A DNA stretch of 64,000 nt. Source: Pseudomonas sp. Ant30-3. Its GTDB lineage: Bacteria > Pseudomonadota > Gammaproteobacteria > Pseudomonadales > Pseudomonadaceae. Both the position numbers and the translations under genes were made by a program. Positions 18,325-27,044 of this stretch are shown one piece after another. The notes under the pieces were generated by a model. The model did not search any database. It was not told the origin of the DNA and worked only from the letters and a program-made list of their open reading frames with translations. The number at the start of each line of letters is the position of its first letter. Position 1 is the first letter of the stretch. Where the stretch lies: NCBI RefSeq assembly GCF_000690905.1, contig NZ_JMCL01000007.1:62001-126000 (forward strand). The letters run 5' to 3'.

Positions 18325-19365
18325 ATGACCGCAACGCCCGAAGTAGCCGTCAGTGCACCCGTGCATTCGCTTGAATTCGACGCGCTCGTTGTATTGCTCG
18401 AGCAGATTTTTCTGCGCCACGGCACCTCTGCCGATGTCGCCCGCACCCTCGCGCTCAACTGCGCCGGTGCTGAACGGGATGGCGCCCACAGTCACGGCGT
18501 GTTTCGCATCCCCGGCTATGTGTCGACCCTGAAGAGCGGCTGGGTGGATGGTCAGGCCGTGCCGGTGGTCGAAGATGTGGCATCGGGGTTTGTCCGCGTT
18601 GATGCCGGCAATGGTTTCGCCCAGCCGGCCCTCGCAGCCGCTCGTTCGTTATTGGTAGAAAAAGCGCGCAGTGCCGGAATCGCGGTGCTGGCGATTCGTA
18701 ACTCCCATCACTTCGCCGCGCTGTGGCCAGATGTCGAGCCATTTGCCTATGAAGGGCTGGTGGCGCTGAGCGTGGTCAACAGCATGACCTGCGTGGTGCC
18801 GCATGGGGCTGACCGGCCGTTATTTGGCACCAATCCGATCGCCTTCGCCGCCCCGCGTGCCGATGGCGAGCCGATTGTGTTCGACCTGGCGACCAGCGCG
18901 ATTGCCCATGGCGACGTGCAGATCGCTGCACGTAAAGGTGAGCGTTTGCCGCAAGGCATGGGCGTCAACAGCCTGGGCCAGCCGACTCAGGACCCGAAAG
19001 CGATTCTTGAGGGCGGCGCATTGTTGCCGTTCGGCGGGCACAAGGGCTCAGCGCTGTCGATGATGGTGGAGCTGTTGGCAGCGGCGCTGACGGGCGGCAA
19101 TTTTTCGTTCGAGTTTGACTGGTCGAATCACCCGGGCGCCAGAACGCCATGGACCGGGCAGCTACTGATCGTGATTGATCCGAGCAAGGCAGCGGGGCAA
19201 AGCTTCGCAGAACGCAGCCAAGAGCTGGTGCGGCAGATGCATGGGGTGGGATTGAAGCGCTTGCCGGGTGATCGGCGTCATTCTCAGCGGGCGAGATCCG
19301 CGGAGGAGGGCATCAGACTGGACAATGAAACGCTGGAGCATTTGCGGGGATTGGCGGGGCTTTGA
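18325..19365 (+). CDS. dpkA: Delta-1-piperideine-2-carboxylate reductase
   Basis: An NADPH-dependent reductase of 346 residues in the malate/L-lactate dehydrogenase (Ldh_2) family. DpkA reduces piperideine-2-carboxylate to L-pipecolate in D-lysine catabolism and also reduces pyrroline-2-carboxylate. The sequence follows the P. syringae DpkA pattern closely: DGAHSHGVFR early, NSHHFAALWPDVEPFA, VVNSMTCVVPHG, FGTNPIAFAAP and LLPFGGHKGSALSMMVE. GGAG six bases before the ATG supports the start. It is a single gene, divergent from the giant toxin-like gene. Confidence 0.92.
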   Translation: MTATPEVAVSAPVHSLEFDALVVLLEQIFLRHGTSADVARTLALNCAGAERDGAHSHGVFRIPGYVSTLKSGWVDGQAVPVVEDVASGFVRVDAGNGFAQPALAAARSLLVEKARSAGIAVLAIRNSHHFAALWPDVEPFAYEGLVALSVVNSMTCVVPHGADRPLFGTNPIAFAAPRADGEPIVFDLATSAIAHGDVQIAARKGERLPQGMGVNSLGQPTQDPKAILEGGALLPFGGHKGSALSMMVELLAAALTGGNFSFEFDWSNHPGARTPWTGQLLIVIDPSKAAGQSFAERSQELVRQMHGVGLKRLPGDRRHSQRARSAEEGIRLDNETLEHLRGLAGL

Positions 19366-19386
19366 ACGTAGGTAGCGTGTTGCAGA

Positions 19387-19411
19387 CCGGCGGGTGATTG
19401 ATTCCCGCCGG
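19387..19411. terminator. GC-rich hairpin after dpkA
   Basis: CCGGCGGG pairs with CCCGCCGG around a nine-base loop, in the gap between dpkA and the convergent DUF883 gene. There is no good T run, so intrinsic termination is only possible, not clear. Confidence 0.45.
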
Positions 19412-19432
19412 GCGTTACTCAGTCATTGGCGC

Positions 19433-19750
19433 TTAACGACGACCCAGTAGCAGACCAACGACCAGACCAAAACCGGCGGAGATCGCTACGGTTTGCCAAG
19501 GATGGCCACCGATGTAGGTTTCTGTCGCCTGAACCGCTGGCATTGTACGGTCGCGCACGTTGCCGACCGAGTCCCGTGCCTGCTGCAACTTCTGGGCGAT
19601 CTGGCCGCGCAGTGTTTCCGCTTCTTCGCCGACCAGCGAAGCGCTGCTCCTGAGCAGCTTTTCTGACTCTTCGATCAGCGAATGAAGTTCGCTGAAAGCC
19701 TGATCCTTGATCTGTTCTTCGGCGGATTGTCCGGCAGTTTTCCGAGCCAT
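19433..19750 (-). CDS. DUF883 (ElaB/YqjD-like) membrane-anchored protein
   Basis: A protein of 105 residues. A long charged amphipathic helix (about 10-70) is followed by one C-terminal hydrophobic helix with a glycine pattern (AISAGFGLVVGLLLGRR). This is the DUF883 layout. E. coli relatives ElaB and YqjD are tail-anchored inner-membrane proteins that bind ribosomes in stationary phase. The same role is plausible here but is family-based. It stands alone. Confidence 0.87.
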   Translation of the reverse strand: MARKTAGQSAEEQIKDQAFSELHSLIEESEKLLRSSASLVGEEAETLRGQIAQKLQQARDSVGNVRDRTMPAVQATETYIGGHPWQTVAISAGFGLVVGLLLGRR

Positions 19751-19914
19751 TGAGGTTACTCCTTGCAGTTAAATGAGCAGTGAACAATGGAGTCCCCCAG
19801 CGCCTGAAAAGTTGCACAGGTTGAACGCATTCGGCTGACCCTGGAAAAAATCCAGCGCCGGACTTTTCGCCCTACGGTGTAAGATGTCGCCTATTTACGC
19901 AGCAGGAAAATCCC

Positions 19915-20166
19915 ATGAGCTTCAATCTGGCCGACAAACCCCATGCCGAGCGTGCGGCGCTCGAAGATGAAAAGTCCCGTCTGTTCGATTTGTGGCAAAG
20001 CAATCTGGGCAAAGCCAAAGGCGAGGCCGCACGTTTGTTTGGTGAGCGCGCCAAGCGCAAGGGTAAATGGGCCGAGTGGGTCCGTTCGGAGCTGGATGGC
20101 ATGTCGCCTCCGGAGTTCGCGAACATGGTGCGCAGTGAAGTCAATCGGCTGATGGCCGCCAAGTAA
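19915..20166 (+). CDS. Small conserved hypothetical protein
   Basis: A soluble, highly charged protein of 83 residues, predicted mostly helical, with no cysteine and no signal. It has basic clusters (ERAKRKGKW) and a C-terminal helix (PPEFANMVRSEVNRLM). AGGA lies upstream of the ATG. The family is not recognised. It is convergent with the delta-60 repeat gene, whose stop lies only eight bases away. Confidence 0.74.
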   Translation: MSFNLADKPHAERAALEDEKSRLFDLWQSNLGKAKGEAARLFGERAKRKGKWAEWVRSELDGMSPPEFANMVRSEVNRLMAAK

Positions 20167-20173
20167 TTCAGGG

Positions 20174-21463
20174 TTATCCCAAGTAGCGTGCGACGACCGC
20201 CCGGTAGTTGCCGTCCAGTGAATAGCCGCCGACAACGATATTGCCATCTTGCTGTACCGCCAACGATGTGGCGGTATCCAGGCTGCGCCCCAGACGCGTG
20301 CGTACCCAGCCAGCGCCGTTGCCAAAACACTCATCCAGCTGACCATCCGGCCGATAGCGGGCCAGAATAAAATCAGCTTCGACACCGCCAATCGTAGCGC
20401 CAGCGCACACCACGCTGCCATCCGCCTGCGCTTGCGCGGCGGTCCATTGGCAACCGTACTGGCCGATTTCCAGCAATTGCGCCAGGCCGCCGTTGCAATG
20501 CTGGTCCGGACGACCGTTGCTGTGAATTTTCAACGCCATGCAATGCATCGGGTCGCGGCTGCTGCCAAAACACAGCACGTCTGCGTCGGTCAGTTGGACA
20601 AGCTGGCTGACCTGAACACTGCGCCCCCTTGCGGTGAAACTCATAAACCCGTCAACCGCGAAACACTCGTCCAGCCGACCGTCGGGGAGATAGCGCGCCA
20701 GCAGGCCTTCTTCAGGGAAATTCATCGATCCGCCGACCAGAATTCGTCCATCGGCCTGTACTAGCAAGCTGCCGAGCCTGGAGTTCATCAGCAAATGCCG
20801 GACCATCACAAAGCCACGGCCGTTGAAGGACTTGTCCAGCGACCCGTCACTATTCAGCCGAATCAGCATCGCCGCCTGGTCCGCCAGCTCGAAATGATGA
20901 TTGGCCACCAGCACGATTCGACCGTCGTCCTGCACGCCAATGGCGCACGCCTCGGCACCGGGGATGCCAGGTGGCAACCATGTATCGCGTACCCCCAGGG
21001 AAAGGTTGCCCGGTAGACGCACGACACAGCTGCCGTTGTCGCCAAACGCTTGCACCGGTTTGCCGTTTTGATCAAACAGTGCGAGCGCAGGCAGTGTGCG
21101 ATGGGCATTTTCGTAATGCAGGCCGGCCACCAGGATATGGCCGCTGGGCAGGACACGAACTTGCCCGGCCATGGCCTCAAAGCCGTGTTGAAACTGCCCG
21201 ACCACGCTGCCCTGATGAGCGAACGTCAAATCGGCCGATCCGTCCTGGAGTAATCGCGCCAGACCAAAACGGCTGCCGCCCGGAGTACCGACCTTCGCCG
21301 CCACCAACAATCGGCCACTGCCATCAATGGCAACGCCGTTGGCCATGCTGGAAACGCTACCGGGGAAGTACACATGGGTTTTGCCGGCGGCAGCGAAAGT
21401 CTTGTCGAGTGTTCCAGCGTCAGATAGCTCTGGAGTGAGTGCGGGATCGTTCTGGACGGACAT
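20174..21463 (-). CDS. Delta-60 repeat beta-propeller-like protein
   Basis: A protein of 429 residues made of seven or so repeats of about 50-60 residues with the delta-60 signature (PDGQLDECFG, NSDGSLDKSFNG, LPDGRLDECF, QQDGNIVVGG). This pattern is the uncharacterised delta-60 domain (TIGR02608), thought to form a beta-propeller. There is no signal peptide, although such proteins are often secreted or surface-linked. The function is unknown. The start at 21463 (MSVQNDPALTPE) has an AAGGAGAA-type ribosome site just upstream. Confidence 0.86.
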   Translation of the reverse strand: MSVQNDPALTPELSDAGTLDKTFAAAGKTHVYFPGSVSSMANGVAIDGSGRLLVAAKVGTPGGSRFGLARLLQDGSADLTFAHQGSVVGQFQHGFEAMAGQVRVLPSGHILVAGLHYENAHRTLPALALFDQNGKPVQAFGDNGSCVVRLPGNLSLGVRDTWLPPGIPGAEACAIGVQDDGRIVLVANHHFELADQAAMLIRLNSDGSLDKSFNGRGFVMVRHLLMNSRLGSLLVQADGRILVGGSMNFPEEGLLARYLPDGRLDECFAVDGFMSFTARGRSVQVSQLVQLTDADVLCFGSSRDPMHCMALKIHSNGRPDQHCNGGLAQLLEIGQYGCQWTAAQAQADGSVVCAGATIGGVEADFILARYRPDGQLDECFGNGAGWVRTRLGRSLDTATSLAVQQDGNIVVGGYSLDGNYRAVVARYLG

Positions 21464-21677
21464 GCACGCTTCTCCTTGCGAGTCGTCCTGGTCCAGGGAT
21501 TGGAAGGCGACTTATATAGGAGAGGTATTCAACCGCTGAACACGTTGGTACACAACTACAGATTGAGGGTCGTTGTGTGCCAGAACAGTGGCTTTACGAC
21601 CCACTTCAAAGCCTGACAAGTAACCGTAGTTCGAGTTACGGCTTTCTGAATAAACGCGCCGGGCACAACCGCATTGC

Positions 21678-21715
21678 AAAAAAAAGCGCGGATTACCTTT
21701 GCAGTAATCCGCGCC
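21678..21715 (-). terminator. Rho-independent terminator
   Basis: Read on the minus strand, GCGCGGATTAC pairs with GTAATCCGCGC around a seven-base loop and runs into a T tract (A run at 21678-21685 on the plus strand). It lies directly after the stop of the small gene at 21720-21986 and clearly ends its transcript. Confidence 0.9.
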
Positions 21716-21719
21716 GATA

Positions 21720-21986
21720 TCAGTGCGGCATCGACCAAGATTGCAACGTGTAGCCATCGCTCCTCAATTCTTCACGCGCCTGTTCCAGCACGTGTTCAAG
21801 TTGCGCCGGGTCGGTGTAGGCACTGCTGGGAATCTGTTTGCGACCGATGCGGGTGCTTGTGCGATCGATGACGGTCAGGCTGAGCTCGCCGTTACCGTCC
21901 TGTGGGGCCCAGGCCACGCATTGGAAAGGTTGGAATGCACGGTCGGCAATCAAAAGAGCTTCGTTGATACGGAGCGGGGCGGTCAT
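21720..21986 (-). CDS. Small hypothetical protein with own terminator
   Basis: A soluble protein of 88 residues starting MTAPLRINEALLIADRAF, with no signal, membrane segment or known motif. The ATG at 21986 has a purine-rich GAGAGAG upstream; the frame extends to 22010 through less likely residues. A strong intrinsic terminator directly after the stop supports a real monocistronic gene. The family is not recognised. Confidence 0.7.
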   Translation of the reverse strand: MTAPLRINEALLIADRAFQPFQCVAWAPQDGNGELSLTVIDRTSTRIGRKQIPSSAYTDPAQLEHVLEQAREELRSDGYTLQSWSMPH

Positions 21987-22331
21987 GGGATTGTCTCTCT
22001 CTATGCCCAATCAAGTGATGTGCCGTCGGTTGGGCTTACCGTGCGGCTGGTTACTTGTACTGATGTCCGAACTCTGGGTCCGGGTCACACTTGAGCGAAA
22101 GAAATTTCAACTTTCTTTCATTCGGTCAATGGTTGATTGGCTGGCGAAAGCACAATGAAAGATGCAACTTTGTTAGGTAGCTAACAGTGCATTTTTGCTT
22201 ATAACTGATTTTATACAAACGCTATAGTCAATCGGTACAAGGCGCCGTCAAATTCTTGCTAATGTTACAGCCAGGTCCGCCAAACGACTGTTTTTAATGT
22301 TATTTCTTATATTTGACGCCAAGGAACAGTC
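21987..22331. other. AT-rich divergent control region with two palindromes
   Basis: A gap of 345 bases between a small hypothetical gene and the sigma-54 activator gene. Its right half is AT-rich and holds two dyad symmetries. GAAAGAAA pairs with TTTCTTTC at 22097-22119, and TGTTAG pairs with CTAACA at 22171-22186. I see no gene or transposon remnant in it. It probably controls the activator gene. Confidence 0.6.
22171..22186. promoter_or_regulatory. Palindromic operator candidate TGTTAG-N4-CTAACA
   Basis: A perfect six-base inverted repeat around GTAG, about 145 bases upstream of the sigma-54 activator start. The size and TTAG/CTAA half-sites resemble binding sites of MarR-type dimers, but the binder is unknown. 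The second, longer-spaced palindrome at 22097-22119 lies about 50 bases away. Confidence 0.4.
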
Positions 22332-23657
22332 ATGATCGAAGCGCCTGCTCCAAGACGATTATTGGTAGTGGATCCCTGTGATGATTGTCATCGTCTGCTT
22401 CCGGGCTTGCGATCAATAGGGTGGGACGTCGACAGCTGCACGCTCGAAGATGCTGTTGATCGGACTTGCGATGTCGGACTTCTGCGCTTGCAACCTTTTC
22501 ATCTGGACCAACCGGAAGCGGTCAAGGAGCTGATCAGTCGCAGTGGCACGGAGTGGATTGCCGTGCTCAATCAGGACGTCCTGCGGCGGCAAAACGTCGG
22601 CGATTTTGTCTGTGAATGGTTTTTCGATTTCCACACATTGCCGTTCGACGTGTCGAGGGTACAGGTGACTCTGGGCCGTGCGTTTGGCATGGCACGGCTG
22701 CGCGGGCAGGGCACGGTTCATATCAATCAGCCTGAGCACGAGCTGCTGGGCGACAGCAAACCGATTCGTGAACTGCGCAAATTGCTCAACAAACTCGCAC
22801 CGACCGAGTCGCCGGTATTGATCCGTGGCGAAAGCGGCACCGGCAAGGAGCTGGTCGCGCGCACCCTGCACCGGCAATCGCAACGGCACAGCAAACCCTT
22901 TGTCGCGATCAATTGCAGTGCCATCCCCGAACACTTGATCCAGTCCGAATTGTTTGGCCACGAACAGGGCGCGTTCACCGGCGCGCATCAGCGCAAGGTC
23001 GGGCGCATCGAAGCGGCCAACGGCGGCACGTTGTTTCTCGATGAAATCGGTGATCTGCCTCTCGAACTTCAAGCGAATCTGCTGCGCTTCCTGCAGGACA
23101 AACACATTGAGCGGGTCGGCGGCAGTCAGCCAATTGCGGTGGATGTGCGGGTTCTGGCTGCGACTCACGTTGACCTCGAAGCGGCCATCGAGAAGAAGCG
23201 CTTTCGCGAAGACCTGTATTACCGCCTCAACGTTCTGCAGGTCGTGACTGCGCCGCTGCGTGAGAGGCATGGCGACCTGTCGATGCTGGCCAACCACTTT
23301 TCGCATTTCTACAGCCATGAAACCGGGCGGCGGCCGCGTAGTTTCAGCGAAGACGCGCTGATTGCCATGGGCAAACACGACTGGCCGGGCAACGTTCGCG
23401 AGCTGGCCAACCGCGTGCGCCGTGGTCTGATATTGGCTGAAGGACGACAGATCGAAGCTCGCGACCTTGGTTTGATCAGTCAACACGCCGTCTCCGCGCC
23501 GATGGGTACCCTTGAGGATTACAAGACTCGCGCCGAACGCCAGGCGTTGTGCGATGTGTTGAATCGTCACAGCGACAATCTAAGCGTCGCCGCCCGCGTG
23601 CTGGGTGTGTCGCGGCCTACTTTCTACCGTTTGCTGCACAAGCATCAGATCCGCTAG
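22332..23657 (+). CDS. Sigma-54-dependent transcriptional activator
   Basis: A protein of 441 residues. The N-terminal domain (about 1-130) resembles the degenerate receiver of VpsR-type activators. The AAA+ core has Walker A GESGTGKE (166-173), the sigma-54 contact loop GAFTGA (213-218), Walker B LFLDEIGDLP and an arginine-finger region (FREDLYYRLNV). A C-terminal Fis-type helix-turn-helix (about 410-440) reads NLSVAARVLGVSRPTFYRLL. It can therefore activate sigma-54 promoters, but no target or kinase lies next to it. VpsR relatives control exopolysaccharide genes and bind c-di-GMP; a similar role here is speculation. Confidence 0.9.
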   Translation: MIEAPAPRRLLVVDPCDDCHRLLPGLRSIGWDVDSCTLEDAVDRTCDVGLLRLQPFHLDQPEAVKELISRSGTEWIAVLNQDVLRRQNVGDFVCEWFFDFHTLPFDVSRVQVTLGRAFGMARLRGQGTVHINQPEHELLGDSKPIRELRKLLNKLAPTESPVLIRGESGTGKELVARTLHRQSQRHSKPFVAINCSAIPEHLIQSELFGHEQGAFTGAHQRKVGRIEAANGGTLFLDEIGDLPLELQANLLRFLQDKHIERVGGSQPIAVDVRVLAATHVDLEAAIEKKRFREDLYYRLNVLQVVTAPLRERHGDLSMLANHFSHFYSHETGRRPRSFSEDALIAMGKHDWPGNVRELANRVRRGLILAEGRQIEARDLGLISQHAVSAPMGTLEDYKTRAERQALCDVLNRHSDNLSVAARVLGVSRPTFYRLLHKHQIR

Positions 23658-23686
23658 GGCGGTTGAAACGAAAATGCCCGCTGCGG

Positions 23687-24211
23687 TTACGGGCCCAGCA
23701 GGTGTTTGACTGCTTCGAATGCCTGGCGCCGACGTTCGGCCCAGTCGCCCCGCAAGATTTGCAGCGGTTGTCGATGCTTCTCCAGCCAGGCCAGTGTCTG
23801 CTCGAAAAATGCCCGGCGTGCGCTGAGTTCGGGTTGGCATCGCTGGCCATCGTCGGTCCATTCAACCTGTTCGGGAGACAACAGCAAGTGCAGGTCGTAT
23901 TGGCGCGAGAGCAGGGCTTGTTCGATCCATGCCGGACAGTCACCAAACAGGGTCTGGCTCCAGAGGACATTGCTCAGCAGGTGCGTATCGAGAATCAGCA
24001 GCGGCGGTTGCTGCGTGCGGGCCGTGTCCTCCCATGCAAGCTGGCCGCGAGCGATGGCGGGTATGTCGGCCAGCGTCGTCTCGCGGGGATTTTGCTCGAT
24101 GAACCAACGCACGTATTCATCGACCAGCAGGCCGCCGAACTGCGCCTGCAGTTCTGCGGCCAGCCAGCTTTTGCCGCTGGATTCGGGGCCGGTCAGCACC
24201 AGGACTTTCAT
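23687..24211 (-). CDS. NadR-type nicotinamide riboside kinase (kinase domain only)
   Basis: An ATP-binding kinase of 174 residues with Walker A GPESSGKS (8-15) and the VDEYVRWF and LLILDTHLLSN segments typical of the NadR C-terminal ribosylnicotinamide kinase. The helix-turn-helix and adenylyltransferase domains of enterobacterial NadR (about 410 residues) are absent. It would phosphorylate nicotinamide riboside brought in by PnuC. The upstream pnuC gene overlaps it by four bases (ATGA), which indicates translational coupling. The pair forms an NAD salvage operon. Confidence 0.88.
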   Translation of the reverse strand: MKVLVLTGPESSGKSWLAAELQAQFGGLLVDEYVRWFIEQNPRETTLADIPAIARGQLAWEDTARTQQPPLLILDTHLLSNVLWSQTLFGDCPAWIEQALLSRQYDLHLLLSPEQVEWTDDGQRCQPELSARRAFFEQTLAWLEKHRQPLQILRGDWAERRRQAFEAVKHLLGP

Positions 24212-24771
24212 GTGCGCAAGACCGGATCGGCACGCCACTCGCGCCAGCCTTGCACCGCCAGCAGAGTGAACAGCCCGTAGAGCGCAGCAGTCAGGTACAG
24301 CCCTTTGTAGACAAACAGGCCGACGAAAATCACATCGACGACAATCCACAGCGGCCAGCACTGCACGCGCTTTTGCGCCATCCATAACTGCGCGACCAGG
24401 CTGAAACCGGTCAGCGCGGCATCCAGCCACGGCTGCGCTGCGTCCGTCCAATGGGCCATCGCGGCGCCGAGCAACAGGCTGCCGATGGCTCCGATGGTCA
24501 GGCTGAACACCACGGCTTGCGTGCCAAGGCGACTGACCTGCCGACCTTGATGCGCGTCGCCCGCCCGCGTCCACTGCCACCAGCCGTAGAGCTGCAAACC
24601 TGCGTAAATAACTTGCAGCAGCATGTCCGAATAGAGCTTCACTTCGAAGAAAATCCAGCTGTAAAGCAGCACCATCACCAGCCCGACAGGCCAGCACCAC
24701 GGGTTCTGTTTGACGGTCAGCCAAACGGCAATGACACCGAGGGCGGCGGCAAACAGTTCAAGCCCGGACAT
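24208..24771 (-). CDS. pnuC: Nicotinamide riboside transporter PnuC
   Basis: An inner-membrane transporter of 187 residues with about seven hydrophobic helices. The PnuC substrate motif is visible as YGWWQWTRAG after about 60 residues, and a second Trp-rich stretch (VQCWPLWIVVDVIFVGLFV) lies in the C-terminal half. PnuC facilitates entry of nicotinamide riboside, which is trapped by phosphorylation. The partner kinase gene follows with a four-base overlap. I chose the start at 24771 (MSGLELFAAALG); upstream codons run through repeat DNA. No riboswitch was recognised upstream. Confidence 0.92.
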   Translation of the reverse strand: MSGLELFAAALGVIAVWLTVKQNPWCWPVGLVMVLLYSWIFFEVKLYSDMLLQVIYAGLQLYGWWQWTRAGDAHQGRQVSRLGTQAVVFSLTIGAIGSLLLGAAMAHWTDAAQPWLDAALTGFSLVAQLWMAQKRVQCWPLWIVVDVIFVGLFVYKGLYLTAALYGLFTLLAVQGWREWRADPVLRT

Positions 24772-24853
24772 GGAGTTTCCTTGGGGAAGTCGCGAAGGGT
24801 GGCGATTGTAACGGTAGGCGCAGCCAAAGGAGAACCTCCAGGACCGACACCAG

Positions 24854-25107
24854 CCCCGTAGCAGCTGCCGAGCCAGCGAGGCTGACGGATCCTGTAGCAG
24901 CTGCCGAGCCTGCGAAGCCTGACACAAATCCTGTAGCAGCTGCCGAGCCTGCGTCCGGCTGCGCAGCAGTCGTAAAACAGGCAATGCGGTGCATCAGGAA
25001 AACCGCGTTCTCCGGGTTTACGACTGCTGCGCAGCCGGACGCAGCCTCGCAGGCTCGGCAGCTGCTACAAAATCAACGCAGCCTCGCAGCCTCGGCAGTT
25101 GCTACAA
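24854..25107. repeat. Cluster of GTAGCAGCTGCCGA-family REPs
   Basis: Three direct copies of the REP head (near 24855, 24891 and 24932) are followed by two inverted copies ending near 25069 and 25107. The third direct and first inverted copies form a long hairpin with arms of about 45 bases, including a shared CGACTGCTGCGCAGCCGG block. The cluster fills most of the 351-base gap between pnuC and the second chemoreceptor gene. I see no gene in this gap. Confidence 0.85.
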
Positions 25108-25122
25108 GATCATGCCGCGCGG

Positions 25123-26757
25123 TTAAACGCGAAACTGCCTTAGCAACCCGTTCAGCTGTTCACTCAACTCTTTGAGCCTAACGCTGGCCATGCTCGATTG
25201 CTCTGCCGCCATTGCGGTGCTGTGGGACAAGCCGGCCGCTTGGGTGACGTTCTGGTTGATGTCCTCGACCACCTGAGCCTGTTGCAGGGTCGCGCTGGCA
25301 ATCGACGCGTTCAATCCGTTGAGATTGCGCAAAGCCTGGCCGATCGCATTCAGGCTCGCACCGGCAAGGCCAGCCTGTTCGATGGTCAGTTGCGAGGCGC
25401 GGCTGCTATCGCCGATCACCTTGACCGCCGCTTCCGAATGATTTTGCAGACGCTCGATCATCGACTGAATCTCGGCCGTCGACTTCTGAGTGCGCTGCGC
25501 CAGCAACCGGACTTCATCGGCTACAACGGCAAATCCGCGTCCCTGCTCGCCGGCTCGGGCCGCTTCGATCGCGGCGTTGAGCGCCAGCAGATTGGTCTGT
25601 TCGGCGATGGAGCGAATCACTTCCAGAACGCTGCCGATCTGCGTGCTTTCGGCTGCCAGGGTGCGGATCACTTCCACGGCCTGATTGATCGTCGAAGACA
25701 ATTTGTCGATCTGCTGCAGGCTCCCGTCAATGTTGACCTGACCCTGCTGCGCCTGCGACTCGGCATCGCGCATTTCACTCGCCGCGTGCTCGGCGTTTTT
25801 TGCCACGTCCTGCACGCCGTAAGTCACCTCGTTGATCGCCGTGGCCACCAGCTCCATTTGCTGCGATTGCTGTTGGCTGCGCTCTTGCGCCTGGGCCGCA
25901 TCGTTACCCAGCTCACTGGAGGACTGGCCGAGTGCGCTGGCGGAGATTTGCAGCTCGCCGATCACCAGGCGCAGCTTGGCGGTGAACGCATTGAAATGCT
26001 GCGCCAGTTGCGTCACTTCATCGTGGCCATGGGTGTCGAGGGTGCGAGTCAAGTCGCTTTCCCCACTGGCAATGTTGGCCATCGCGCTCACGGTTTCCTG
26101 AAGAGGGCGAACGATGCTGCGGGCAATCAGAATCACCAGCAGCGCCATGATCGTGGCAATCACCAGCCCAACGAATGTAGCCTTCCACACTTGGGAGGCG
26201 AATTCGGCTTGCATGTCATCGATATACACGCCCGAACCAATGATCCAGCCCCAGGGTTCGAACAGTTTCACGTAGGAGGTTTTTTCCACCGGTGCGTCGG
26301 CACCCGGTTTTGGCCAGCGGTAATCGACAATGCCGGCGCCTTTGCTCTTGGCCACCGCGACCATTTCATTGAACAGCGCAAAGCCGTCGGGATCGCGGAT
26401 CGCCGCGAGGTTCTGCCCATCGAGTTTCGGGTTGGCCGGGTGCATGACCATGACCGGCGTGAGATCGTTGATCCAGAAGTAATCGGTCTGGTCGTAGCGC
26501 AGGCCGCGTACGGCGGTCAGCGCCTGCTTTTGCGCAGCGTCGCGGGTCAGGGTGCCGGCGGTTTCCAGACCATGGAAATACGTCAGAATGCCGCTGGCCG
26601 TCTGCACCACGTGTTGGGTTTTTTCCACCTTGGCGTCATAAAGATCCTCATGAATCTGCTTGAGCATCAGCACGCCCAAGGTCAAAAGCATCAATACCGC
26701 CACGATCAGAATGAGCCACAAACGGCGGCTGATCGACATGGTTCGCAAGCTGTTCAT
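25123..26757 (-). CDS. Methyl-accepting chemotaxis protein (single-Cache type)
   Basis: A chemoreceptor of 544 residues. It has transmembrane segment 1 at about 12-30, a periplasmic single-Cache domain (about 35-190) with the typical DYFWINDL and [10 protein letters not shown] motifs, segment 2, HAMP, and a signalling domain with the tip [21 protein letters not shown]. sCache_2 receptors such as P. putida McpP sense short organic acids (acetate, pyruvate, lactate); this is the likely ligand class but was not tested. The ATG at 26757 has AGGAG upstream. Further in-frame ATG codons upstream (26790, 26814) lack a good site. Confidence 0.93.
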   Translation of the reverse strand: MNSLRTMSISRRLWLILIVAVLMLLTLGVLMLKQIHEDLYDAKVEKTQHVVQTASGILTYFHGLETAGTLTRDAAQKQALTAVRGLRYDQTDYFWINDLTPVMVMHPANPKLDGQNLAAIRDPDGFALFNEMVAVAKSKGAGIVDYRWPKPGADAPVEKTSYVKLFEPWGWIIGSGVYIDDMQAEFASQVWKATFVGLVIATIMALLVILIARSIVRPLQETVSAMANIASGESDLTRTLDTHGHDEVTQLAQHFNAFTAKLRLVIGELQISASALGQSSSELGNDAAQAQERSQQQSQQMELVATAINEVTYGVQDVAKNAEHAASEMRDAESQAQQGQVNIDGSLQQIDKLSSTINQAVEVIRTLAAESTQIGSVLEVIRSIAEQTNLLALNAAIEAARAGEQGRGFAVVADEVRLLAQRTQKSTAEIQSMIERLQNHSEAAVKVIGDSSRASQLTIEQAGLAGASLNAIGQALRNLNGLNASIASATLQQAQVVEDINQNVTQAAGLSHSTAMAAEQSSMASVRLKELSEQLNGLLRQFRV

Positions 26758-27044
26758 ACCGCTGTCACTCCTGTTTCTTGTTCTGGTCATAAATGATCGC
26801 CAGCATCCCTGCACGCTTTGCTCTCCGGACGTGTCCGACGCAAGTCTTATAACGTGGCAGCGTTAATCAGGCTTGTCTGATAGGATTTCGGCCCCGCGCG
26901 GGAAAACCTGAATACCGAACGATATTTCACCGATGCTTTTCGGTGTCGTCCGAGGAAGAAGCGCGGGGCAGACACGTTGACCGCAGTGAACGTTTTAAAA
27001 TTATTATCGGGGCATGCCGCAGCGCATCGCCTCCTGGGGGATTG

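Noticed and set aside
24772..24853. A possible TPP or NAD riboswitch upstream of pnuC
   Set aside because: I could not find the conserved core of either class; the leader is short and bounded by REP DNA.
25198..26796. A 532-codon plus-strand frame opposite the second chemoreceptor
   Set aside because: Shadow of a certain gene; no ribosome site and no recognisable domain.
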